Shown: positions 34,428 to 44,677, counted from the stretch's first letter. The stretch is DNA of 64,000 bases from Merdibacter sp965119685 (GCA_965119685.1 OZ221971.1:868001-932000); one strand, 5' to 3'. A program made the numbers and translations. Notes: generated by a model not told the origin, from the sequence alone.

Positions 34428-35213
34428 TTATCCGTGCGCCTGCGACTCCTTGTAGCGGTCATAGATGATTTTTAAGCCCTTGAAAGTGAGATCGCGGTCA
34501 TAGATGTCAATCAGCGGTGTATGCCGGTAGATGATCTTTCCCAAACCGCCGGTGGCGATCACCTTGATGTCGTCGCGGCCCAGCTCTTTTTTAAACTGGC
34601 GGATGATGTATTCCGTCTGTCCCAAGAAGCCGTAGAACAATCCGGCCTGCATGTTGGCAGAGGTGCTCTTGGTGAGGATGGTGCCCGGTGATTTGATCTC
34701 TACCTCCGGCAGCTGTGCCGTCTGTGACCAAAGCGCATTTGCCCCGGATTCTACCCCCAGCGCGATGACGCCGTAACAGAACACGCCCTTTTCATCGATG
34801 TAATCAAAGGTGGTGGCCGTGCCGAAATCGACGATCAGCGCCGGACCGCCGTATACATAATAGGCGCCTGCGCAGTCGACGATGCGATCCGCTCCCACCG
34901 CTTTGGGATTTTCCATCTGAACGGAGATGCCGGTCTTAATGCCGGGGCCGACGATGATCGGTTCCTTGTGCAGATATTTGCGGATGCTGTTGCGAAAGGA
35001 GTGCATGACCTTTGGGACGACGCTGGCGATGATGACATCCTCGATGTCCTCGCAGGTGATGTTGGCATCGTTGAGAAAGTTGATGAGCATGAAGCCGTAC
35101 TCATCGCTGGTACGCTTCATCTTCGTCGTCAGGCGATAGGTGCGCTTGAGCTTGTCTCCCTGATAGATTCCCACGGTGATATTGGTATTTCCGATGTCAA
35201 AAACGAGTAACAT
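34428..35213 (-). CDS. coaX: Type III pantothenate kinase
   Basis: The 261-residue enzyme phosphorylates pantothenate, the first step to coenzyme A. It shows the ASKHA-fold motifs: DIGNTNITVG at 5-14 (phosphate 1), GADRIVDCAGAYY near 105 with the catalytic Asp, and DFGTATTFDYI near 128 (phosphate 2). Start ATG 35213 is chosen because it follows GGGGAAG and lies just after the coaBC stop. The two form a coenzyme A operon transcribed leftward. Confidence 0.95.
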   Translation of the reverse strand: MLLVFDIGNTNITVGIYQGDKLKRTYRLTTKMKRTSDEYGFMLINFLNDANITCEDIEDVIIASVVPKVMHSFRNSIRKYLHKEPIIVGPGIKTGISVQMENPKAVGADRIVDCAGAYYVYGGPALIVDFGTATTFDYIDEKGVFCYGVIALGVESGANALWSQTAQLPEVEIKSPGTILTKSTSANMQAGLFYGFLGQTEYIIRQFKKELGRDDIKVIATGGLGKIIYRHTPLIDIYDRDLTFKGLKIIYDRYKESQAHG

Positions 35214-35215
35214 GT

Positions 35216-36415
35216 CTATTCTTCCCCCTGTGTGCACAGTGCGTACATGTGCTGTAAGATGGTAACTCCCAGCTCATACTTGCTCATCTTCGGGCAAGGG
35301 ATGCGCGAGGTGCGATCCAGTATGGTCGCAATGTTGGTGTCGCTTTGAAAGCCTGCGCCCTCTGTGTGCAGGTTGTTGGCGACGATCATATCGCAGCGTT
35401 TGTTCTCCAGCTTGGATTGTGCGTTCGCCAACAGGTTCTGCGTTTCCATCGCGAAGCCGCAGATGATCTGGTGAGGACGTTTATGCTCGCCGAGATAAGC
35501 GAGAATATCCGGATTTTTGACAAACTCGATATGCAGGCTGTCTCCGCTTTTCTTGATTTTCTGCTCGCTGACATGCAGCGGGCGATAATCGCCGACCGCC
35601 GCCGCTTTGATGATGAAGTCCGCTTGTACATAATGAGCGCAAACCGCGTCAAACATCTCCGCTGCCGTCGTGACAGGATAAAACGCTGCCCCCTGCGGCG
35701 GCGTCAGCTGTACCGGCCCGCTGATGAGAGTGACCTCTGCGCCCATATCCAAAGCCGCCTGCGCTAACGCATAGCCCATCTTACCGGAGGAGTGATTCGT
35801 CAGATAACGTACCGGATCAAGCGCCTCCTGTGTCGGTCCGGCGGTGATCATCACATGCTTTCCCTTTAACAAATCGCTGCTTTGGAAAAAGCGCTCGACA
35901 TAATCCATGATTTTTTCCGTTGCGCAAAGCTTCCCCTTGCCGCTGTCTCCGCAGGCGAGATGACCGCTCTCCGGCTCCAGCAGCGCATAGCCGAGCTGTC
36001 GGCAGCGGCGCAGATTTTCCTGTGTGATCGGATTTTCATACATCTGCGTGTTCATCGCCGGGCAGATGACCTTTTGCTTGTTGCAGGCGAGAAAGGTCGT
36101 CGTCAGCATATCGTCGGCGATACCGTGGACAACCTTGGCGATCACATTGGCGCTGGCCGGTACGAGTATGAACAGGTCGGCCTTCTTGGCGATGGAGATA
36201 TGGTGAATGCTGCGGTTTTGTACCTTTTCAAACGTATCGACGATCACATTGTGGTGAATCAGCGCCTCAAAGGTCAGCGGGGCGATGAACTGCGTCGCGT
36301 TCTTCGTCATGATCACCTCTACATCATAGTTTTTCTTGACGAGATCGCTGGCAAGCTGCGCTGCCTTAAAAGCGGCGATTCCACCGCTGACGCCCAGTAC
36401 GACAGTCTTTTGCAT
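35216..36415 (-). CDS. coaBC: Bifunctional phosphopantothenoylcysteine decarboxylase/synthetase
   Basis: The 399-residue protein joins CoaC (about 1-175, flavin-dependent decarboxylase) and CoaB (about 185-395, CTP-dependent ligase). CoaC motifs are VSGGIAAFKAAQLASDL, the catalytic His in ALIHHNV near 53, PASANVIAK near 83, and PAMNTQMYENP near 119. CoaB has ITAGPTQEALDPVRYLTNHSSGKMG near 192 and KNPDILAYLG near 300. The length is normal. AGGAAG precedes the ATG. coaX follows two bases after its stop. Confidence 0.96.
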   Translation of the reverse strand: MQKTVVLGVSGGIAAFKAAQLASDLVKKNYDVEVIMTKNATQFIAPLTFEALIHHNVIVDTFEKVQNRSIHHISIAKKADLFILVPASANVIAKVVHGIADDMLTTTFLACNKQKVICPAMNTQMYENPITQENLRRCRQLGYALLEPESGHLACGDSGKGKLCATEKIMDYVERFFQSSDLLKGKHVMITAGPTQEALDPVRYLTNHSSGKMGYALAQAALDMGAEVTLISGPVQLTPPQGAAFYPVTTAAEMFDAVCAHYVQADFIIKAAAVGDYRPLHVSEQKIKKSGDSLHIEFVKNPDILAYLGEHKRPHQIICGFAMETQNLLANAQSKLENKRCDMIVANNLHTEGAGFQSDTNIATILDRTSRIPCPKMSKYELGVTILQHMYALCTQGEE

Positions 36416-36574
36416 GTAGTGCTCACTTCCTTTGCATCCGGATTTTTCTACATAGTAGGTATATTATAGCATAAATCGTGAAAAGCGCTTCATGTATTTT
36501 TCGTGAATGGAAGATGGGCGGTGACGATTGAAACATCAAGGGGTATAATAAGAGAAACAGAGGAGGAGCAGTCG

Positions 36575-38083
36575 ATGATAGCAAGCAGTGAAGAGATGCG
36601 CAGGATGGATGCGCGCATGGTAAGTGAAAGGCACATCGGGATGGAGCAGCTGGTGAAACAGGCGGGGGATGCGCTGTTTGATGTACTCATGCGCACGTAT
36701 GGGGCCAACAAGTGCTATGCGATCTTCTGCGGCAGCGGCAATAACGGCGCGGATGGGATGGCGTTGGCGCTGCGGATGCAAAGCGAGGGCGTGACGTTTG
36801 TCCTCTGTGCGCCGCTTGCCCCGCTTTCTGATTGTGCGCGGGTGTATGCCGATCGTTTGACGCAGGCAAAGGTTTTGATACGGCAAAGCTTGGATGCGCG
36901 GGAAATCGAAAGATGCGACGTGTTGGTAGACGCGTTGTTTGGAACGGGAATCAACCGCCCGATCGAGGGAGTGTGCGCCGACTTGATCGATTTGATGAAT
37001 GCCGGCGGCAAGCCGATTGTGGCGGTGGATATTCCCAGCGGTTTGGATGGGGACGGCGCTTTGGCGATGGGAAAGGTCGTGCGCGCTTCCCATACGGTGA
37101 GCTTTGCCTGTGTGAAATGGGGCATGCTGGCATATGCGCGCCGCTGCTGCTGCGGAAGAATCGAATGCGTCGACATCGGCATCCCCAAAGCGTTGATACA
37201 GGGAAGAGATCAGACGCTGCTGCTGGAGACCAAAACGGTGCAGGCAATGCTGCCGAAACGATATGCACAGTCGCATAAAGGCAGCTATGGGCGCGTGCTG
37301 GTGATCGGGGGCAGTACCCACATGAGCGGTGCGCTCGTTTTGTGCGTGCGTGCGGTACTGCGCAGCGGTGTGGGGTTGGTGACCTGCGCGCTGCCAAACG
37401 GTATTCATACGATCGTCGCTTCGCAGATTCAAGAGGCGATGTATCGGCCGCTGCCCCAAGATCACGGACAGATCTGCGCCCGCGCATTTGCCGAAAACAT
37501 CCGGCTGGAGGAGTATGATCTCATCGTCGTCGGCAATGGCATGGGCAAAGGAGAGAACACCCGCTCGATCGTGGCACAAGTGCTGGCGAGCGAGGTGCCC
37601 TGCATCTTGGATGGCGATGCGCTTTATGAAGCGGGAACGCATGACTTGCTTCCCCAATCGCGCTTACATGATGTGATCCTGACGCCGCATCCCAAAGAGC
37701 TCTCCATTCTCTGTAAAGAGCCGCTTTCCTCTCTGCGCGAGCACCCTTGGCAAAGCGTTCAAAAGCTGTCAGAACGATATCCTTACGTGACGATTGCCGC
37801 CAAGGATGACGTTACGTGGGTCTTGGGCAAAGGGCAGCGCGCGCTGAACATCGGCGGCAGCGATGGGTTGGCTAAGGGTGGCAGCGGGGATGTGCTGTGC
37901 GGAATGATCGCCGGTTTATACGCACAGTGGCGGGATGCCTTTGCGGCGGTGTGTGCGGCTGTCTTCACACATGCGTACAGTGCACAGCGTCTGGCACAGC
38001 GCATGGATACGATGAGCATGCTGCCAAGCGATCTCATCGCGGAGCTGCCAAACGCTTATGCACAGATTCGCAGGGGAGAATGA
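36575..38083 (+). CDS. nnr: Bifunctional NAD(P)HX epimerase and ADP/ATP-dependent dehydratase
   Basis: The 502-residue protein repairs hydrated NADH and NADPH. The N-terminal YjeF_N epimerase (about 1-205) has FCGSGNNGADGMALA near 51 and VDIPSGLDGDGA near 152. The C-terminal ribokinase-like dehydratase (about 220-500) has GSYGRVLVIGGS near 242, ILTPHPKELSIL near 370, and the nucleotide site GGSDGLAKGGSGDVLCGMIAG near 430. ATG 36575 follows GGAGGAG; the 24 codons upstream in frame are leader. Confidence 0.94.
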   Translation: MIASSEEMRRMDARMVSERHIGMEQLVKQAGDALFDVLMRTYGANKCYAIFCGSGNNGADGMALALRMQSEGVTFVLCAPLAPLSDCARVYADRLTQAKVLIRQSLDAREIERCDVLVDALFGTGINRPIEGVCADLIDLMNAGGKPIVAVDIPSGLDGDGALAMGKVVRASHTVSFACVKWGMLAYARRCCCGRIECVDIGIPKALIQGRDQTLLLETKTVQAMLPKRYAQSHKGSYGRVLVIGGSTHMSGALVLCVRAVLRSGVGLVTCALPNGIHTIVASQIQEAMYRPLPQDHGQICARAFAENIRLEEYDLIVVGNGMGKGENTRSIVAQVLASEVPCILDGDALYEAGTHDLLPQSRLHDVILTPHPKELSILCKEPLSSLREHPWQSVQKLSERYPYVTIAAKDDVTWVLGKGQRALNIGGSDGLAKGGSGDVLCGMIAGLYAQWRDAFAAVCAAVFTHAYSAQRLAQRMDTMSMLPSDLIAELPNAYAQIRRGE

Positions 38084-38153
38084 AGCGCCCCTGTCGTTTG
38101 TCTTTACTTCCATAGTCGAGGCGTTATGATGCTGACAGCGCAGAGGGATGATG

Positions 38154-38184
38154 GAAAGCGGTACAGCGATTGACCGCTTTTCTT
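38154..38184 (+). terminator. Terminator of nnr
   Basis: GAAAGCGGT pairs with ACCGCTTTTC around a ten-base loop, followed by TTTT. Confidence 0.7.
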
Positions 38185-38309
38185 TTATAAAGAGTGAACG
38201 CAGCCCCGCGCTGCCTAGGCAGATATATTTTTTAGATGCTCGTCTTAGCTTTTGTTGTTAGAAAAGGGAAGAAAATGCTATACTTGAATTATAGAGGAGG
38301 ATGCGATTC

Positions 38310-40079
38310 ATGTTGCAATTCAAGAAAGTGACGGCTCTCGCCTGTGCAGCGGCGCTGTTGTTTAGCGGCGGCTGTCAGGGAAAAGATCCGGCGCAAGAGC
38401 AAGTGGAATTTGATGATTTCATCGATCAGGTATTTGTCGACTCAATGGAGAGCAGCTATCTGTCAATGCACATCTATCTGCGCGATCCTGCGGCGTATGG
38501 CGTTGATGAGGAAGCGGTTGAGGTGAGCTTGGGTGCTCGTTTCGATGAAGAATCCATGCAGGAGAGCAAGGAAGATTTCCAAGAGACGTATGCGCAGTTT
38601 CAGCAGTTTGACCGCGAGCTGCTCAGCGATGAGCAAAAGGATGTCTATGACACCTTTGCCTTTGAGGCTGAACTGGCCGATCGGCTGAACGATGATAAAT
38701 TCGATTATTACCCACAGCTTTTTGAGAGCATGGGCGGGCTGCATACGCAGACGGCATCATTGTTTACCGATTGGGAGCTGTACGATGAACAGGATGTCAA
38801 GGATCTGATCGTGCTGCTCAACGACGTCAAACCGTATGTAGACAGCGCGCTGGACTATACGCGCATACAAGAAGAAAAAGGCCTCTTGATGGCGGACACC
38901 GCGTCAGTGATGGAATACTGTGAGGGTGTTTTGGAAAGAGGGATGGATTCCTCCATTCTCTCGTCGATGAAACAGCGGGTGGCCGATCTCAACTTGGGCG
39001 AGGAAAAAACAAGTGCCTATCAGCAGCAGTTAGAGGAAGCGTTCGCCAACTCTTTCCTTCCTTCTTATCAGGACATCTATGATACGATGGCAGAGATGGA
39101 GGACGCCGATGGCAATCATACGGATGGCTTGGCAGCATTCCCTGACGGAAAAGAATACTATGAGCTGCTCTTGCAGCAGAGCATCGGCAGCGAGATGGCG
39201 CCAGATGAGGTGACAGAGATGATGGAAGAAGCCTTTGACGATCATCTTGCCAACCTGCAAACGATCATCTTTTCCGATATGGAAGGGGTCACGCCGCTGT
39301 TGGAGGGTCCTGAGCCGACGACGCCGTATGAAAGCTATGATGCGATCTTGCAGCATATCTCCGCGCAGATGACAGCAGATTTCCCAAAAGTGTCCAATTT
39401 GGACTATCACATCGAAAATATGAATGAGGAGATCGCATCGGAGGGCATCGCCGCTTATTTCAACATACCGCCTTTAGATGGAGAGGGCGTTAAGCAGATG
39501 CGTGTCAATCCCAACTCGGCAGATGTCGGCAGCATTGCCACCTATATCACGGTTGCTCACGAGGGATACCCGGGACATATGTATCAGTATGCCTATCTCT
39601 ATGAGAATGTGGACAGTCTCTATCTCAAAAGCCTGGCGAATATCCCCGGTTATGTAGAGGGGTATGCGGTGTATGCGGGCTATGAGGCTTTGAATTACAT
39701 GGATGAGATGAACGGCTCCCTGTTGCAGGCATATAAAGAAAATGAGCTTGCCAGCTATTGCTTGATCGTCAATGCGGATATCGGCATTCACTATGAGGGT
39801 TGGAGCGTTGAGGATATGGCGGAGTATTTTAATGAATACGGTCTGGCACTGGATATGGAAGATGCTTCGTTAGCTTATGATCAGCTGTGGGCAAACCCGG
39901 TCGCCTTCCAGCCGTATTATGTGGGATATCATCAATTTGCCGATCTGCGTGAAAAGGCGCAGGAGAAGCTGGGAGACGACTTTGACGCCAAGGCGTTCAA
40001 CGAGACGATTCTGGCGTGTGGTATCGTGCCTTTTGAGGTTGCAGAGCGTCATGTAGACGCGTATATTGAAGGTGCATAG
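38310..40079 (+). CDS. DUF885 family lipoprotein, putative zinc peptidase
   Basis: The 589-residue protein has a lipoprotein signal, LLFSGGCQG, with the lipidated Cys near residue 21, so it is anchored outside the cell. The rest is a DUF885 domain with the HEGYPGH zinc motif near residue 417 and downstream acidic helices. DUF885 proteins are thermolysin-like in motif and are often annotated as dipeptidases; the substrate is unproven. ATG 38310 is nine bases after GAGGAGG; the ATG at 38301 directly touches it. TATACT at 38278 is a likely -10. Confidence 0.88.
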   Translation: MLQFKKVTALACAAALLFSGGCQGKDPAQEQVEFDDFIDQVFVDSMESSYLSMHIYLRDPAAYGVDEEAVEVSLGARFDEESMQESKEDFQETYAQFQQFDRELLSDEQKDVYDTFAFEAELADRLNDDKFDYYPQLFESMGGLHTQTASLFTDWELYDEQDVKDLIVLLNDVKPYVDSALDYTRIQEEKGLLMADTASVMEYCEGVLERGMDSSILSSMKQRVADLNLGEEKTSAYQQQLEEAFANSFLPSYQDIYDTMAEMEDADGNHTDGLAAFPDGKEYYELLLQQSIGSEMAPDEVTEMMEEAFDDHLANLQTIIFSDMEGVTPLLEGPEPTTPYESYDAILQHISAQMTADFPKVSNLDYHIENMNEEIASEGIAAYFNIPPLDGEGVKQMRVNPNSADVGSIATYITVAHEGYPGHMYQYAYLYENVDSLYLKSLANIPGYVEGYAVYAGYEALNYMDEMNGSLLQAYKENELASYCLIVNADIGIHYEGWSVEDMAEYFNEYGLALDMEDASLAYDQLWANPVAFQPYYVGYHQFADLREKAQEKLGDDFDAKAFNETILACGIVPFEVAERHVDAYIEGA

Positions 40080-40394
40080 AGAATTGCCGCATGTGAGGGA
40101 ATGATTGGAGAAAAATAAAGATTGTGATAAACAGGAAAGGGTGTGCTGCTAGTGGGATCATATCATTAGCTGCACCCTTTCTTTTCATCTGGATATAGCG
40201 GAAGAAGATCATTGCCGATGCTTTGATAGGATCTCGTGAAAGCAGATACATGGATGATAAAAAACGCGAGGTGTCAATGGAGATGGATTGCTTTGTTTAG
40301 GGAAAGAGAACGTCTCTATTCAAAGCGGCGCAAGTTTTGTTTAGCGGCGTATGATCTTTGCGGATGCCCTCATATAGTGTGAATGGGTGATGTA
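40080..40394. terminator. Strong terminator and intergenic region before the AGCS gene
   Basis: GAAAGGGTG-T-GC (40134-40145) pairs with GC-T-GCACCCTTTC (40169-40181), followed by TTTT. The remaining 200 bases hold no supported gene. Confidence 0.7.
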
Positions 40395-41753
40395 ATGGCA
40401 AAGCTATGGTATATCGAGCATCAGCTGAATCAGCTGATCTGGGGGTGGGGCGGCGTTTTGTTTTTGCTGGTGAGCGCGTTTTGGTTTTTGTTTCGCACAC
40501 GCCGGCTTTTGTTTCGTCCTTGGCTGATTCTGCGCGCATTATTTGCCATGATGCGGGGAGCGCAGGGAAAACAGGCACGCCGGCAGTTATATACGGCGTT
40601 AGCGGGAACATTGGGGATCGGCAGTATCGTCGGGGTTGCTTCGGCACTCGCCCTCGGCGGTGCCGGCGCTTTGGTTTGGATGCTGGTGAGCGGCGTGTTG
40701 GGCATGGCGCTCAAATATGCGGAAACCGTATTGGCCTGCGCGTATCAGCGCCGTCAGGGAGAGGGCTGGATCGGCGGAGCGATGGTTTTGCTGGGAGAGG
40801 TGAAGCATCATGTGTGGCTGTCGGTGTGCTTTTCATTATTTACGCTGATCGCGGCGTTTGGCGTCGGCTGTATGGCGCCCTCGGCGGCTATCTGTGAAGG
40901 GGCGAGCAATCTCTTTTCGCTGCCCAAGCCTCTGACAGCTGCCTTGCTGGCGTTTTTGGTCTTGGCGGTGCTCAAGGGGAAGGCCAAGCGCATTCAAACG
41001 GTCAATGCGCGCATCATCCCTGTTGTCTCTTTGCTCTATCTCTGTCTGTGTGCGGGCATTCTGTTTGCTTTTCGCGATCGTTTGCCTGCCATTGTCTCGT
41101 TTGTGCTCGCAGATGCGTTTCGCCCTTTGGCCGCGGGCGGCGGGATCGGCGGGTTTTTGCTTTCCCGCTCTTTGCATTATGGTTTGACAAGGGGGTTATT
41201 CTCTCATGAGGCGGGCATGGGCAGCGCACCGCTCGCCTATGCTGCTGTACGCTGTGAGGAACCGGCGGAGCAGGGCTTTCTTGGGATGCTCGAGGTGTTT
41301 TTCGATACGTTTGTCATCTCCTTGCCCAGCGCATTGGTCTGTCTGTGTCTGTTTTCAAACGGCATCCAAGGCTCGGCGGATGGCGCGGCGCTGATGCGTG
41401 CGTGTTTCGCTTCCTTTTACGGCGGTTTTGGCGGGGCGCTGTTTTCGCTCATGCTGATGCTGTTTGCCTTTCCTACCATATTGGGCTGGTATTACTATGC
41501 CGCACAGTGTCTGAAATATCTGTTTTACGGCAGGTGGGCAAAGCATGTGTATCTGCTGTTCTTTCTGACAGCGCTGTTTTGCGGGGGCTTGGCGCAGGCA
41601 GGGGCAATCTGGGAGCTTTGCGATACGCTCAACGGCTGCATGCTGCTGATCAACCTGTGCGCGCTGTGGATGCTGCAAGGGGAATGCGCAAGGATCAGCG
41701 AGGCATACCGTCTCACTCATCAAGGAAAAGGGAGTAAGGCGGCAAGGCGATGA
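40395..41753 (+). CDS. Sodium:alanine/glycine symporter (AGCS family)
   Basis: The 452-residue protein has about eleven membrane helices and the AGCS signatures GTLGIGSIVGVASALALGGAGALVWM near 73, GGAMVLLG near 125, and RGLFSHEAGMGSAP near 273. AGCS carriers take up alanine or glycine with sodium. The start is ambiguous between ATG 40383 and 40395; the second has GGGTGA at a proper distance. It is shorter than typical members (450-490) by only a few residues. It stands alone. Confidence 0.9.
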   Translation: MAKLWYIEHQLNQLIWGWGGVLFLLVSAFWFLFRTRRLLFRPWLILRALFAMMRGAQGKQARRQLYTALAGTLGIGSIVGVASALALGGAGALVWMLVSGVLGMALKYAETVLACAYQRRQGEGWIGGAMVLLGEVKHHVWLSVCFSLFTLIAAFGVGCMAPSAAICEGASNLFSLPKPLTAALLAFLVLAVLKGKAKRIQTVNARIIPVVSLLYLCLCAGILFAFRDRLPAIVSFVLADAFRPLAAGGGIGGFLLSRSLHYGLTRGLFSHEAGMGSAPLAYAAVRCEEPAEQGFLGMLEVFFDTFVISLPSALVCLCLFSNGIQGSADGAALMRACFASFYGGFGGALFSLMLMLFAFPTILGWYYYAAQCLKYLFYGRWAKHVYLLFFLTALFCGGLAQAGAIWELCDTLNGCMLLINLCALWMLQGECARISEAYRLTHQGKGSKAARR

Positions 41754-42067
41754 GAAAAAGGGCGTGGAATGAGGGTGGGATGAACGATGGGAAAGGAAAG
41801 AAATGTTACTGTCGAAAATAGGAAGCAAGTGCGCATGTGGATGGAAGATACGCCGCAAGGGAGCGGCTGGGGAGAAAACGGGAACAGACGCATCGCCGTC
41901 ATTGACAGAGGAAAGATGCGGGAAACAGGGGAGGGATGCAGGGGAATGAGGGGCGAGGAGAGAGGGTATTTGTTGAGACACTGTCGTTGTTTCTATGCGG
42001 ATGCCTGCGCGCATGGCTTTGTTACGCATAGCATGGCGTGTCAGCATGCGTGAGGGGAGGAAATGAG
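41754..42067. other. Purine-rich intergenic stretch
   Basis: An 88-codon frame (41787-42053) exists but has low-complexity, G-rich composition and no ribosome site. I see no gene. Confidence 0.4.
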
Positions 42068-43132
42068 ATGGCACTGTTGAATGGTATCGACATATCGGAT
42101 TATCAGCGCGGTTTATCCGTCAAAAGGATTCACGCGGATTTTGTGATCGTCAAGGCGAGCGAGGGCGTCGGCTATGAGGATCCCAGCTGTCATACGTTTG
42201 CCAGAGAGACGTTAGAGAGCGGCAAGAAGCTGGGATTGTACCACTTTGCCCGTCCAAGCGCCGCGAATACGCCGAAACGGGAAGCAGAGTGGTTTTTGCG
42301 CATCTTTCATCCGTATATCGGAAAGGCGATTCCCATGCTGGATTGGGAAGCGCAGGAGATCGGCAATGTCACATGGGCGCGGGAATGGTTAGAAGAGGTG
42401 TATCGTCAAAGCGGCGTGCGCCCGTGGATTTATATGAGTGAATCGGTGGTGAATGCCTATGACTGGAGCGAGGTGGCGCGGGATTACCGATTATGGATGG
42501 CGTTATATCGCAGCGAGGAAGAGGCGTTTGATTATGATATGCGCAATGCCGGTACGTTAGTGCAGGTGCGCCATTGGCATCGGATCACCTGCTGGCAGTG
42601 GACGAGTCATGGACGGCTGGAAGGCTGGGAGGGCAATCTGGATTTCGACCGGTTTTATGGCGATCGCCGCACATGGGAACGCTATGAACAAAACGAGCCG
42701 GCGCCGGTGCGTAAAAGCGACGAGCAGGTGGCCGATGAGGTGATCGCAGGCAGATGGGGAGAAGGAGAGGAACGCGATCGCCGTCTGCGAATGGAGGGCT
42801 ATGATCCAAAGAAGATCGATGCGATCATACGGGAAAAGACGCGCCGCAAGAGTGTGGAAGAGCTTGCCGATGAGGTGATCCTAGGCGAATGGGGCAGCGG
42901 TGAAGAACGGGTGCGTCGTTTGCGGGAAGCCGGCTATGATCCTCAAGCGGTACAGCGGTGTGTGGATGAAAAGCTGGCAGAAATGACAAAACAGTATTAC
43001 ACGGTACGCGCAGGGGATACGCTTTCCTCCATCGCCCGCCGCTATGGCACCAGTGTGGAGGAGCTGATGCGGTTAAATGATATTGCCGATCCTAACCGCA
43101 TTGAGGCAGGAGAAGTGCTGCGGGTGCGTTGA
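42068..43132 (+). CDS. GH25 muramidase with two CW_7 repeats and a LysM domain
   Basis: The 354-residue protein has a GH25 lysozyme domain (about 4-205) with GIDISDYQ near 6, FVIVKASEGVGY near 27, MLDWEAQ near 92 holding the catalytic acids, and the W-Q-W-T strand. Two CW_7 (Cpl-7) wall-binding repeats follow (about 223-260 and 268-303; core ADEVI-x-G-x-WG-x-GEER). A C-terminal LysM follows (about 308-354). There is no signal peptide, so it resembles a phage endolysin, yet no phage genes adjoin. GGAGG precedes the ATG. Confidence 0.92.
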   Translation: MALLNGIDISDYQRGLSVKRIHADFVIVKASEGVGYEDPSCHTFARETLESGKKLGLYHFARPSAANTPKREAEWFLRIFHPYIGKAIPMLDWEAQEIGNVTWAREWLEEVYRQSGVRPWIYMSESVVNAYDWSEVARDYRLWMALYRSEEEAFDYDMRNAGTLVQVRHWHRITCWQWTSHGRLEGWEGNLDFDRFYGDRRTWERYEQNEPAPVRKSDEQVADEVIAGRWGEGEERDRRLRMEGYDPKKIDAIIREKTRRKSVEELADEVILGEWGSGEERVRRLREAGYDPQAVQRCVDEKLAEMTKQYYTVRAGDTLSSIARRYGTSVEELMRLNDIADPNRIEAGEVLRVR

Positions 43133-43473
43133 GCAATACAGAAACAAGGAAAACGCTGCGAGTGATGGAAGGGAGAGGGCAGAAAGCTGCCGGAACAAAT
43201 CATGGGATTGTATGTGAAAGCGCAGGAGGATAAAGGGACAAGGGTGGACTTGTCTCTTTAGAAAGAAGGAGTGGAAAGCCGGATTTCCGGTTTTTCTTTT
43301 TTTAGCGGATGTCAAAAGCAGTCTTTTGATAAAACGGACAGTTCTCGGCGGTTTGTATCTGTAAAAACAGCGAAGCGGTATTTTTTTATTTCCGCTGTCG
43401 GTAGAAGTGCGGGAAAGATTGTGGTACTATCTAATAAAGAAAAAAAGATAAAGGAAAAAGAGAGGTGACACGC
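43133..43473. terminator. Tandem hairpins between the lysin and glycerate kinase genes
   Basis: AAAGGGACAAG/CTTGTCTCTTT (43232-43260) is followed by GGAAAgCCGG/CCGGtTTTTC with a T-run (43273-43303). The rest carries no gene beyond the promoter region of the next. Confidence 0.65.
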
Positions 43474-44622
43474 ATGAAAATCATCGTCGCGTGCGATTCC
43501 TACAAGGGATGTATGAGTTCCAAAGAGGTGGCGCAGCACATGGAAAGGGCAATTCATCAGGTCGACCCTTCGATTCACGTACTGTCTTATACGATGGCGG
43601 ATGGCGGCGAGGGAACGGCGGCGGCCTTTTGTGACGCCTGTGCGGGAGAGATGGTTCGCTGTGCGACCACCGACGCTTACGGGCGGCGCATGGAGGCTTC
43701 CTACGCATTGATTGAAAACGGAAATACCGCGGTGATCGAGGTGGCTGCGTGCATCGGCTTGACGATGGTGCCAAGGGAGAAGCGCAATCCGTTAGTGGCC
43801 AGCAGCTATGGCGTGGGGACGATGCTGCTAGACGCCTGTCAGCGCGGCTGCAAGCGCATCATTCTCGGATTGGGCGGCAGCTCTACCAACGACGGCGGCA
43901 TGGGTCTGTTACAAAGTTTGGGCGTCCGCTTCTACGATGCAAATCACCGATACCTCTCTCCGCAGGCGGTCAATCTGGAAAAGGTGCGCTATATCGACTT
44001 CAACCGTTTTCATCCATTGACGGATGTGGAGCTGATCGTCGCCTGTGACGTGAAAAACCATCTGTTAGGAGAACATGGCGCAACCTATACGTTTGGGCGG
44101 CAGAAAGGACTTTATCCCAACCAGCTGGAACGCATCGATCGGGGGATGCGCAATTACCGCGATCAGATTCGCCGTTACCGCAAGGTGGATTTGGACAGCT
44201 TTGACGGCGGCGGTGCGGCCGGCGGCATCGGCGCGGTGATGATCGGATTGTTGGGTGCGCAGATGCACGCGGGCATTGAGCTGCTGCTCTCTTACAGCTC
44301 TCTGCGGAGGGAAGCGGCAGACTGTGATCTGCTCATCACCGGCGAGGGGCAAAGCGACGCACAGACGATGTTTGGCAAGGTGCCTCATGGCATCGCACAG
44401 ATCGCCAAGGAGGCGGGCAAGCCGATCATTTGCATCAGCGGTGCGCTGGGCATCGGGTACGAGCAGCTTTACGATCTCGGCTTTATCGGTGTTTTCAGCA
44501 TCGCCGATCGGGCGATGAGCTTTCCGCAGGCATTGCAGCAGGCTCCGCAAAAGCTGGAAGCGGCGACCTATGCGATCGTGCGCACCTGTCATTTTTTTGC
44601 ACAGGGGCAACCGTCCGATTGA
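43474..44622 (+). CDS. Glycerate kinase (GarK/GlxK type)
   Basis: The 382-residue enzyme phosphorylates D-glycerate to 2- or 3-phosphoglycerate with ATP. Motifs match the family: CDSYKGCMSS near 8, MADGGEGTAAAF near 43, GLGGSSTNDGGMGLLQSLG near 130, FDGGGAAGGIGA near 250, and LLITGEGQSDAQT near 287. The length is normal. The start is ATG 43474, nine bases after GAGAGGTG; the in-frame GTG at 43465 is too close. It is a single gene with a strong double hairpin behind it. Confidence 0.93.
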   Translation: MKIIVACDSYKGCMSSKEVAQHMERAIHQVDPSIHVLSYTMADGGEGTAAAFCDACAGEMVRCATTDAYGRRMEASYALIENGNTAVIEVAACIGLTMVPREKRNPLVASSYGVGTMLLDACQRGCKRIILGLGGSSTNDGGMGLLQSLGVRFYDANHRYLSPQAVNLEKVRYIDFNRFHPLTDVELIVACDVKNHLLGEHGATYTFGRQKGLYPNQLERIDRGMRNYRDQIRRYRKVDLDSFDGGGAAGGIGAVMIGLLGAQMHAGIELLLSYSSLRREAADCDLLITGEGQSDAQTMFGKVPHGIAQIAKEAGKPIICISGALGIGYEQLYDLGFIGVFSIADRAMSFPQALQQAPQKLEAATYAIVRTCHFFAQGQPSD

Positions 44623-44677
44623 AAGGAAATGCGTGCCGAAAAAAACTGTGGTTTTATCATTGGCAGCTTATAAAAAC

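Noticed and set aside
41787..42053. An 88-codon frame before the GH25 gene
   Set aside because: Biased Arg/Gly/Glu composition from purine-rich DNA and no ribosome site.
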